Positions 1 through 5,569 of a DNA stretch of 5,569 nucleotides are shown piece after piece (position 1 is the first letter of the stretch; each line of letters starts with the position of its first letter). The DNA lies in contig PWVY01000104.1 of NCBI GenBank assembly GCA_003561665.1, forward strand, positions 1 to 5,569, read 5' to 3'. The notes under the pieces are model-generated. The model was not told where the DNA came from and did no database searches. It saw only the letters and a program-made list of their open reading frames with translations. A program made the position numbers and the translations under genes. Origin of the DNA: Thermoplasmata archaeon (GTDB lineage: Archaea > Thermoplasmatota > SW-10-69-26).

Positions 1-2
1 AG

Positions 3-287
3 TTCATGCTGAAGTTCTACGGCGACGAGATCACGCAACCCGGCGCTCTTCTTGGAACCATGCCCATCGAGGACGGCGAGTGCATCACGGATACGGGCAG
101 CATCGAGGATGGCCACATCCCAGTGGGTACCGAAAGGATCGTGGTCTACCTCGACAGCGGAGGCCCCCAGGGTGCATACTTGGACAGCGAACAACCTCCC
201 ACGAGCGTGTACAGCACGCACTTCTGCGCCGCGTACATGGACCAAGTGGGCGACTTCGAGGATATGTGCGTGGGAGCCTGGGAGTAA
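3..287 (+). CDS. 3' end of an acidic, cysteine-containing hypothetical protein (5'-truncated by window edge)
   Basis: The frame is open from the window edge to a TAA at 285-287. An ATG at 6 exists, but with only five bases before it no ribosome site can be judged; it is probably an internal Met and the gene probably begins outside the window. Codons are strongly G/C-ending, as expected of a real gene. The visible 93 residues after that Met are very acidic (about 17 D/E against 2 K/R by hand count) and contain three cysteines, at residues 26, 74 and 88 counted from it. There is no C-terminal membrane helix. The acidity and cysteines resemble the N-terminal part of the large protein downstream, which suggests, without proving it, another exported protein. 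It lies 177 bases upstream of that gene on the same strand. I do not recognise the family and assign no function. Confidence 0.8.
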   Translation, partial: FMLKFYGDEITQPGALLGTMPIEDGECITDTGSIEDGHIPVGTERIVVYLDSGGPQGAYLDSEQPPTSVYSTHFCAAYMDQVGDFEDMCVGAWE

Positions 288-304
288 GCTCCGTTCGCCC
301 TCCT

Positions 305-345
305 GGGTGCCGGGCCCCCTATAAAAAGGGGGGTTCCCGGTGCCT
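305..345 (+). repeat. Inverted repeat / potential hairpin with an A-rich TATAAAAA core
   Basis: CCCCCT (315-320) pairs perfectly with AGGGGG (327-332) around a six-base ATAAAA loop. After a three-base bulge (333-335), CGGG (311-314) pairs with CCCG (336-339), and weaker pairing including G-U pairs can extend it to 305/345. It sits 18 bases after the upstream stop codon, so it could act in transcript ending, but no T-rich run follows, as expected of a classical intrinsic or archaeal terminator. The central TATAAAAA (320-327) also reads as a good archaeal TATA box, which would give an RNA start near 347 and a leader of about 118 bases. The structure is plain in the sequence; its role is uncertain. 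Confidence 0.6.
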
Positions 346-351
346 TGGGGG

Positions 352-363
352 CGGTATCTACCG
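352..363. repeat. Short palindrome CGGTA-TC-TACCG
   Basis: A perfect five-base inverted repeat with a two-base centre lies between the two TATA-like sites. Its size and symmetry suit a dimeric regulator's operator, but nothing else in the sequence shows binding, and a match this short could be chance. Confidence 0.35.
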
Positions 364-398
364 AAACGTTCAAGCATCCACAGTGAGCCTGTCCCGGG

Positions 399-424
399 CG
401 GCAACCTTTAAGACTGGGTTGCCG
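399..424. repeat. 8-bp perfect inverted repeat flanking a TATA-like site
   Basis: CGGCAACC (399-406) and GGTTGCCG (417-424) are perfect reverse complements separated by ten bases. The spacer holds the TATA-like TTTAAGA. By rough reckoning a perfect 8-bp repeat with a spacer under 20 bases is expected about 0.05 times in a 177-base gap, so it is probably not chance. Placed over a presumed promoter it could be an operator; in RNA it could form a leader hairpin if transcription starts upstream. Confidence 0.5.
407..413 (+). promoter_or_regulatory. Candidate archaeal TATA box for the large surface-protein gene
   Basis: TTTAAGA is an A/T island in GC-rich sequence. With the usual archaeal spacing of about 25 bases from TATA to start, transcription would begin near 434 and leave a leader of about 30 bases that includes the ribosome site at 452-458. 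No convincing purine-rich BRE lies directly upstream. The competing candidate is TATAAAAA at 320-327, a better TATA match with a longer leader. The choice is not settled by sequence. Confidence 0.4.
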
Positions 425-451
425 GACAAGGCCCTTGCCCGTCTGGGCCAA

Positions 452-458
452 GAGGTGA
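452..458 (+). promoter_or_regulatory. Shine-Dalgarno site fixing the GTG start at 465
   Basis: GAGGTGA is a seven-base match to the complement of the 16S rRNA 3' end, six bases before the GTG. The TGA inside it (456-458) is in frame with the large gene and closes the frame upstream, so GTG 465 is the first possible start. Confidence 0.85.
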
Positions 459-464
459 CCCCAC

Positions 465-566
465 GTGCCCGAAAAGGCTCCCCGTCTTCGAACCCTGCTC
501 GTCCCCGTCCTAGCCCTCGCGTTGACATTCTCCCTTGTCACGATCCTGCCAGGGGAGGGCGAAGCT
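465..566 (+). other. Sec-type signal peptide of the large surface protein
   Basis: Residues 1-9 carry the basic n-region (K4, R7, R9), 10-28 form a hydrophobic stretch, and 29-34 make a small polar c-region ending GEA, with likely cleavage between A34 and Q35. No cysteine follows the cut, so it is not a lipoprotein signal, and there is no twin-arginine motif. This supports export by the Sec route and supports the GTG start, because the next Met (42) would lose the signal. Confidence 0.88.
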
Positions 567-3500
567 CAACTCACCGATGATTGTGAGATGGATCGTCCGC
601 TCTTCATCGAGCGGGTTCACATCCAGGGAGTAAGCCTCGACGAGGACAGCCACATCCTCCAGCCGCCGAACGGGGATCAGGAAAGCGCTGTGTTCCTCAA
701 CGACGGGGATCGTATCCAGTTCCGCTTGGACATCGTGGACCGACGCCCCAGCACCTGCTCAGACCTCGGGTTCTCGGATACAGAGTTCGATCTTGATGGC
801 CTTTACCTTATCACAGATGGCGAAACGAGAGACATTTCCGCATCCGCCGCCCTGAGCAGTGGCCAAGGCGGCACATGCAATGGCGGGTCATTGGCCCCGG
901 GCGAGGACTGCACCACGCGATGGTTCGACAACCCCATGATCGACGGGGATCATGAAGGCGAGCAGCGAGTTCGCTTCTTGCTCACCAACGGGGATGACGA
1001 GGGGTTGGCGGGTGCCGAGCGCGTGCTCGTCGTTGGCCAGCTTCCCAACATGGAGCCCACCGGGTTCACGTGGCTAACCCCCGGCGACGAGGACCGCCAC
1101 ACGACGTATGGTGAAGAGTTGACCACGTTCGAGGTTACCGTCGAGAACAACGGGGACTACGAGAACTGGAACCCCAACGGAGGCGAAGCCTACGCCGACC
1201 GCACAAGCTACTGGTACGCTCACGTGACTGAGGAGGGTGAAGCGGGGGATGTGAGCCGGGAGGAGGACGCGGGCGATGTTGATTTCGAGTGCGACGGTGA
1301 AGGCCCGTCGGGGTGGGATGAGGCTGTGTGTTCGTACCGTCGGGGCGCGATCCTCGAAACGCCCATCTACTGGGAGATTAGCCCTGAGGATGAACCGGGC
1401 AACGTGGTCCAGTCCGGCGTGCACGAGCTGACAAGCTTTGGCACCATGGATCTTGACGATCGCGACGACGCCATCGGTCCCCTTGGCGTCGCTTCCCTCG
1501 AAGAAACCTTCGAAGCGTTCGACCTACGACACCTTGCAGGCACGTACGACCTCACGCTGCGCCTGGACCATGATCCCAACAGCGACCGACAGGTTTGGAT
1601 CCCTGACAGCGACCCCGACGCCAACATCTTCACCGACGATGAAGACATTGACGGGGTGGATTTAGTCCTGACCGAGATCGGTATCAGCATCGACGGGTTC
1701 GATGGGCTCTGCACCGACACCCAGAACCTCTGCGACCCAACCGTGAACCACATCCGTCTTCACCCCGCGTTCGAGAACGCCGGCGAGCATGGCCCCGTCG
1801 ACCGCTGGTGGAACGCGTCCGTGAACCTCAAAGTCGCCGACGAAGACGAGCAAGTCGCCCGAGCCCCCAGCACGCCCCCAGGCACCGGGGATCTACACCG
1901 TGTTGAGCATGATGGAGTCGAGGACCCTGACGAAGAGGTCAACGTCTTCGAGAACGCGATCACCGTCGAGCCTTCCCCCACAGGAGGCAAGCACGTTCTC
2001 ATGATCCGCTTGGACCATCCCGAGCACTCGTACGGCCCCCAGCAAGAGGGTTCCGTGAACGAGGCCTTCGGCCGCATCATGGAAACCCACGAAGCCAACG
2101 ACTGCCCGGTGGGATGGGACGACGACACCACCTGGACCACGGACGCCAGCCTCGACAACTCCCTTGCCCCCAACGTGGACGATGCATCCAACACCTGGTG
2201 CATCGAACTCTTCTACGATGCCCCCGAGGGACCCAGCATCACGGACCCCCACATCATCCTCGACGGGGAGGAGCAAGACCCCCTGACCGAGGAGGTCACA
2301 CTCTTCGAAGGCGTCGAAGCCCCCTTCCGCGCCCACGTGGAACCCCCCGCCGGCACCGAGAACGTCACCGCCCACTTCATCCACCCCCAAGACGACGAAG
2401 GGAACCAAAACGTCACGAACACCTCCATGCAAAGCGTCGAAGGAGAGAACAACCTCTGGGAAGTCGAGAACGCCTTCATCGATCACCTCGGCCAATACCA
2501 CTTCCAAGTCGAAGCCGAAGACGCCCTCGGCAACGTGACCCTCAGCGAACCAGCACCCTTCACGGTCAGCGAATGGCCCAAGAACATCAGCACCTCCTTC
2601 GACTCCAGCACCGACACGGTCAACGGGCAAACCTTCAGCCTCGCTGACCCCCCCGAGTATCAAGGAACCGTGAGCGAACCCGATAACTCGTTCAACCTCA
2701 CCGTGAACATCACCGACACCGGGCACGAACCCCAACCCGGGGACGTGCACTTCCGCGTGTGGGACCCCGACGGGAACGAAGCCATCCAAAAAGCCCGCAT
2801 GATCCCCATCACGTACTGCGAGGACCAAGACGGAGGATACCAAACAGGCGAGGACTGCACCGAAGATGATGGGTTCCTCCCTGGTGACGATGTCGGAGAA
2901 CCCTGGACCGCCTGGTACGCTGACACGACCGAGGACGCCTACCAGAACCACCCCAACATCAGCCTCCCATGGGTCGGCGAGTTCAACGTCGAAGTCATCG
3001 TCAAAGACGCCTTCGATAGGACCAACCACGCCAACTGGACCATCAAAATCGACGACCAAGGCCCCGCAGAATTGTGGAACGAAACCCTCACCCCCACCAC
3101 GCTTGCACCCGGCGACGAGATCTTCGGCACCGGCGAAGCCAGCGACCCCCTCCGCGTCGAACGCGTCCTCCTCAACGTGACCAAACCCAGCGGCGAAACC
3201 GCCGAAGGAGACCTGTCCATCACGCAAGTCCACGACGCCGAAACTCAAAGCGGCACCTGGGAAGGCACCTTCGCCGCAGGCGAACCCGGCGGCCTCTTCG
3301 ACCAAGCAGGCACGTACGAAGTCACCATGATCGCGGACGACTTCGGCATCAACCCCAACAGCACGCTGATGGACACCGTCACGGTCGAACCAGGCGACCC
3401 GCCAGAGATCCTGTCCCTGTTCACGGATCCAAGCGAGCAAGCAGAGGCAGGCATGAACCTGACCTGGAGCGCCGACATCGTGAGCACCACGGCCATCCAA

Positions 3501-5366
3501 CCGCCCGAACTCACGGTGACGAAAGAGGATGGCAGCACCGAGACGCTCATCCTCACCCAAGATGAGGACACGGACCTCTGGACCGTGACCATCCAACCCG
3601 ACCCCCTGCAACCCGAGGAGACATGGACGTACGAACTCGAAGTCCGCGACTTCGCCGACCAAATCGCCACCGAAACCGGCGAGATCCTCGTCCTTCAGAA
3701 CACGCCCCCGCACGCAACAAACTGGCAACCCAACGTGCAAACCGACGACGGGCGCTACTGGGTCAACGCCACGCCCACCATCAGCGTGGACCTCGTCGAC
3801 GCGAACGGCGTCAACGAGACCAGCATCCACGTCCGCATCGACGGTTCAACGATCTGGGAAGACGGCGCTGGGGACGCGCAAGTGCAAGAAATCCCCCGGA
3901 CATGCCCCGGCTGCTACCAGATCACATACACCCCCACAGAAGATCTTGAAGACGGGGACACGCTCACCCTCGAGGTTAAAGCCACGGAGGAAAGCGATGA
4001 AGAACTCGAGAGCGAATGGCAAACAAGGCAATACCACGTGGACGCCACGCCCCCCTCCGCGGACCTCAACATGGCCCCATCCCTCACCGTGGACGGGGCC
4101 ACCGTGATCGGCCTCGTCACAGAGATCGACGCGCGCGTTGAGGATGCCCAAAGCGGGCCCGGAGACCTTCGCATCACCGTGGAAAGCCTCGCAGGAACCA
4201 CCGCGGCCACACGCGAAGTCGTGACCGTCGAGGAGGAACGAAGCTTCCAACTCAACGAGTTCGAGAGCGCCTTCCGCGGGCACGGCGAATACCGCATCGA
4301 ACTCGAACCCTGGGATGCCGTAGGGAACAAAGGCGACACGCAGCAAGCCCGAATCCTCTACGATGCAGCACCCCCCCAAATCAGCATCGAGCCTCAGCTC
4401 GATCGCCCTGCCTCCTTCCTCGCCGTGAACGTCACCGACATCTCCGAAGTCATGGAGGTCAGCGTCCACTTCACGCCCGATGACCAGCCCGAACAAGCCA
4501 TCGAACTCGAACGCGACGGGCACCTTTGGGTCGGCGAGATCATCAACCCCGAGACCGGCGACCCCTACCCCGAAGGAACCGAGATCCAATACCACATCGA
4601 AGCCCAGGACTACTGGGGCAACACCGGTTCGACCGATACGAGAACCTTCATCGCGGGCGCCACGCCACCCACGATCACCATCGATGCCCCCCAAGAAGGC
4701 GACACCATCCAAGGGACCATCGATGTCCTCTGGACCGCCACGGACGAAGATGTACCCGACGAGGAGCTCAACGTCAGCCTCTGGTACAGCCTCCCCGACG
4801 GCGACCCCCGAGAGATCACCGGCGCCACGGACCTCGACAACACGGGCCAATTCACGCTCGACACCACGCAACTACCCAACGGGCAAATCGAGCTACAAGC
4901 CATCGCGTTCGACGGATCCACCTTCGGATCCGACACCGTCACCGTGACCATTCGCAACCTCGGCGATGCTTTCGAGGGCCCCGAACTCCTCGACGCGGAC
5001 ATCCGAGACGATCGCGCGCACATCCAGCCCGGTCAAGAATCCACCTTCCAAGTCCGCATCACCCAGAACGTCATGCAAGCCTGGGCCAACGTGACCAAGG
5101 ACGGTCAAACCATCGCCTCCTACGATCTACAAGACCAGGGAGACGGCATCTGGAGCGCAGTGCTCATCGCGCCGGAGGAAGAAGGTGACTACGACGTGGA
5201 CCTGGCCGCGATGACCGCGGAGGGTCCCATCCATGCAGACAGCGCGTTCGGTTTCAGCGTGCAATCTGATGACAAGAGTTTCCTACCTGAATGGACCATA
5301 CTGACCGTCCTCTTCGCCGGAGCCGTGGCGGTGGGAGCTTTCGGGCTTTCCCGGCGGTGGGGATAA
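465..5366 (+). CDS. Giant acidic secreted surface protein with Ig-like repeat stalk and C-terminal membrane anchor
   Basis: This encodes 1633 residues, starting at a GTG behind a strong ribosome site. Seen in the sequence: a signal peptide (about 1-34); an N-terminal region (35-587) rich in D/E, with 10 of the 14 cysteines and beta-rich segments, two of which (about 195-400 and 401-587) resemble CARDB-type domains, for example FEVTVENNG at 222-230; a D-rich possible calcium loop at 381-399; about nine Ig-like modules (588-1600); and a membrane helix (about 1608-1628) ending in RRWG. Nineteen N-x-S/T sequons are present, all but one (N450) after residue 630. No catalytic motif is visible. Known archaeal S-layer and adhesin proteins share this plan, so the inferred role is structural or adhesive at the cell surface, displayed outside the membrane. 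The next gene starts 17 bases on. Codon choice changes along the gene. It could instead be a binding component of a surface complex. The architecture is secure, the function is not. Confidence 0.96.
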   Translation: MPEKAPRLRTLLVPVLALALTFSLVTILPGEGEAQLTDDCEMDRPLFIERVHIQGVSLDEDSHILQPPNGDQESAVFLNDGDRIQFRLDIVDRRPSTCSDLGFSDTEFDLDGLYLITDGETRDISASAALSSGQGGTCNGGSLAPGEDCTTRWFDNPMIDGDHEGEQRVRFLLTNGDDEGLAGAERVLVVGQLPNMEPTGFTWLTPGDEDRHTTYGEELTTFEVTVENNGDYENWNPNGGEAYADRTSYWYAHVTEEGEAGDVSREEDAGDVDFECDGEGPSGWDEAVCSYRRGAILETPIYWEISPEDEPGNVVQSGVHELTSFGTMDLDDRDDAIGPLGVASLEETFEAFDLRHLAGTYDLTLRLDHDPNSDRQVWIPDSDPDANIFTDDEDIDGVDLVLTEIGISIDGFDGLCTDTQNLCDPTVNHIRLHPAFENAGEHGPVDRWWNASVNLKVADEDEQVARAPSTPPGTGDLHRVEHDGVEDPDEEVNVFENAITVEPSPTGGKHVLMIRLDHPEHSYGPQQEGSVNEAFGRIMETHEANDCPVGWDDDTTWTTDASLDNSLAPNVDDASNTWCIELFYDAPEGPSITDPHIILDGEEQDPLTEEVTLFEGVEAPFRAHVEPPAGTENVTAHFIHPQDDEGNQNVTNTSMQSVEGENNLWEVENAFIDHLGQYHFQVEAEDALGNVTLSEPAPFTVSEWPKNISTSFDSSTDTVNGQTFSLADPPEYQGTVSEPDNSFNLTVNITDTGHEPQPGDVHFRVWDPDGNEAIQKARMIPITYCEDQDGGYQTGEDCTEDDGFLPGDDVGEPWTAWYADTTEDAYQNHPNISLPWVGEFNVEVIVKDAFDRTNHANWTIKIDDQGPAELWNETLTPTTLAPGDEIFGTGEASDPLRVERVLLNVTKPSGETAEGDLSITQVHDAETQSGTWEGTFAAGEPGGLFDQAGTYEVTMIADDFGINPNSTLMDTVTVEPGDPPEILSLFTDPSEQAEAGMNLTWSADIVSTTAIQPPELTVTKEDGSTETLILTQDEDTDLWTVTIQPDPLQPEETWTYELEVRDFADQIATETGEILVLQNTPPHATNWQPNVQTDDGRYWVNATPTISVDLVDANGVNETSIHVRIDGSTIWEDGAGDAQVQEIPRTCPGCYQITYTPTEDLEDGDTLTLEVKATEESDEELESEWQTRQYHVDATPPSADLNMAPSLTVDGATVIGLVTEIDARVEDAQSGPGDLRITVESLAGTTAATREVVTVEEERSFQLNEFESAFRGHGEYRIELEPWDAVGNKGDTQQARILYDAAPPQISIEPQLDRPASFLAVNVTDISEVMEVSVHFTPDDQPEQAIELERDGHLWVGEIINPETGDPYPEGTEIQYHIEAQDYWGNTGSTDTRTFIAGATPPTITIDAPQEGDTIQGTIDVLWTATDEDVPDEELNVSLWYSLPDGDPREITGATDLDNTGQFTLDTTQLPNGQIELQAIAFDGSTFGSDTVTVTIRNLGDAFEGPELLDADIRDDRAHIQPGQESTFQVRITQNVMQAWANVTKDGQTIASYDLQDQGDGIWSAVLIAPEEEGDYDVDLAAMTAEGPIHADSAFGFSVQSDDKSFLPEWTILTVLFAGAVAVGAFGLSRRWG
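2226..5264 (+). repeat. Array of about nine Ig-like beta-sandwich modules (protein-level repeat)
   Basis: Residues 588-1600 contain a recurring pattern: an aromatic or hydrophobic strand (LWEV, AWYA, TWEG, LWTV, CYQI, SFQL, LWVG, QFTL, IWSA), a loop, then G-x-Y or similar, alternating hydrophobics, and often A-x-D-x-x-G-N. Boundaries from residue 866 on are mostly marked by P or PP turns (866, 979, 1081, 1196, 1303, 1401, 1505), a period of about 98-115 residues. Modules one and two (588-866) are longer, the second carrying an acidic insert with C785 and C798. This layout is typical of bacterial and archaeal Ig-like or fibronectin-like stalk domains. The modules are diverged from one another, so the DNA shows no near-identical repeats. 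Confidence 0.8.
5277..5363 (+). other. C-terminal membrane anchor with LPEW motif and basic tail
   Basis: Residues 1605-1633 read as a short polar linker, FLPEW, a hydrophobic helix of about 20 residues rich in A, V, G and L, then S-R-R-W-G. The order of a motif, a helix and a basic tail is that of a C-terminal anchor or a sortase/archaeosortase sorting signal. LPEW is not the canonical PGF-CTERM motif; it loosely recalls the PEF-CTERM signal. Simple retention as a membrane anchor is the safer reading. Confidence 0.75.
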
Positions 5367-5371
5367 GAAAC

Positions 5372-5377
5372 GAGGGA
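5372..5377 (+). promoter_or_regulatory. Ribosome binding site for the downstream membrane-protein gene
   Basis: GAGGGA lies six bases before the GTG at 5384 and within the 17-base gap after the large gene. It favours 5384 over the second in-frame GTG at 5390. No promoter fits between the genes, so the two are likely on one transcript. Confidence 0.6.
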
Positions 5378-5383
5378 AGCATC

Positions 5384-5569
5384 GTGACCGTGAACAAGCG
5401 ATTGGCCGGCTGGAGCCTCTTGGGTGTGGCGATTGCCACGTTCCTAGCTGCCCTGCTCACCCACCTGGTATGGGGGTCCCGCGAGATCCTTCTCGCCGCG
5501 ATCGCCATCATGGCGCTCGTGCTTGGGGGCTTGATCGTGCTGTTGGCTTGGCCAAGCCCGGAGTTCGAA
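5384..5569 (+). CDS. N-terminal part of a membrane protein (cut by window end)
   Basis: The frame opens with GTG behind a ribosome site and stays open to the window end, giving 62 residues. K5 and R6 are followed by two hydrophobic helices (about 10-30 and 35-56) joined by a tight GSRE turn, so this is a helical hairpin at the start of an integral membrane protein, probably with the N-terminus inside. After the second helix comes WPSPEFE, where the protein may turn soluble. The 17-base spacing indicates co-transcription with the large surface protein and hints that the products act together, for example in anchoring, sorting or assembly at the membrane. Too little is visible to name a family; an archaeosortase is possible in context, but none of its catalytic motifs can be seen here. 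Confidence 0.75.
   Translation, partial: MTVNKRLAGWSLLGVAIATFLAALLTHLVWGSREILLAAIAIMALVLGGLIVLLAWPSPEFE

Noticed and set aside
80..580. Plus-strand frame of 166 codons crossing the intergenic gap and the start of the large gene
   Set aside because: It runs through the end of one well-supported gene and into another, has an out-of-frame R/P/G-rich composition, and lacks a convincing ribosome site.
669..1160. Recurring ACGGGGAT/C words in the N-terminal coding part
   Set aside because: They encode N-G-D or D-G-D turns with a preferred Gly codon and are irregularly spaced. This is codon and turn usage rather than a DNA repeat array.
2180..2205. Inverted repeat CGATGCA...TGCATCG with a 12-base spacer inside the large gene
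   Set aside because: Several 7-bp inverted repeats with short spacers are expected by chance in 5.5 kb, and this one lies in coding sequence with no sign of function.
2114..2647. Plus-strand frame of 177 codons with an R/H/P-rich product
   Set aside because: It overlaps the large gene entirely, and the Arg/His/Pro-rich composition is typical of reading GC-rich coding sequence out of frame.
1893..3830. A 645-codon open frame on the minus strand inside the large gene
   Set aside because: Its codons are the exact reverse complements of the plus-strand codons. It stays open only because TTA, CTA and TCA are rare in the real gene. The product is a monotonous V/G/D/E/F-rich mirror of D, T, I and E codons, with no domain features.
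2646..4377. C7 homopolymers (near 2646-2652 and 4370-4377) as possible frameshift or phase-variation sites
   Set aside because: The frame is intact across both, and runs of this length are unremarkable in Pro-rich, C-ending codon use.
3846..4871. A 341-codon open frame on the minus strand
   Set aside because: It is in the same register as the frame above and is explained by the same codon bias. It has no ribosome site or recognisable protein features.

Overview
The window is dominated by one very large gene (465-5366, + strand). It encodes a predicted secreted, membrane-anchored surface protein of 1633 residues. The protein has an N-terminal signal peptide, about 550 residues of cysteine-bearing and extremely acidic domains, an array of about nine Ig-like beta-sandwich modules, and a C-terminal membrane helix with a short basic tail. 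It looks like an S-layer or adhesin-type stalk protein. I do not recognise it as a named family.

The organism is most likely a salt-adapted archaeon, perhaps a euryarchaeal or Thermoplasmatota-like lineage, but this is an inference. It rests on GC-rich sequence with GTG starts, Shine-Dalgarno sites fitting GGAGGTGA, TATA-like boxes rather than clear -35/-10 elements upstream of the large gene, many N-glycosylation sequons in an exported protein, and very acidic exported proteins. In the first 500 residues of the large protein I count about 110 D/E against 28 K/R. A high-GC bacterium cannot be ruled out from this sequence alone.

Layout: (1) 3-287, the 3' end of an upstream gene encoding an acidic, cysteine-containing protein; (2) 288-464, a non-coding gap with three inverted repeats and two TATA-like sequences, which should hold the promoter of the large gene; (3) 465-5366, the large surface protein; (4) 5384-5569, the start of a gene for a small or N-terminally hydrophobic membrane protein, 17 bases downstream and probably co-transcribed with it.

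No RNA genes, CRISPR arrays, insertion sequences or attachment sites were seen. The points most worth a second look are the modular architecture of the large protein, the even and locally paired cysteines confined mostly to the N-terminal part with sequons almost only in the C-terminal part, a change in synonymous codon use within the single reading frame, and the palindrome-dense upstream region.
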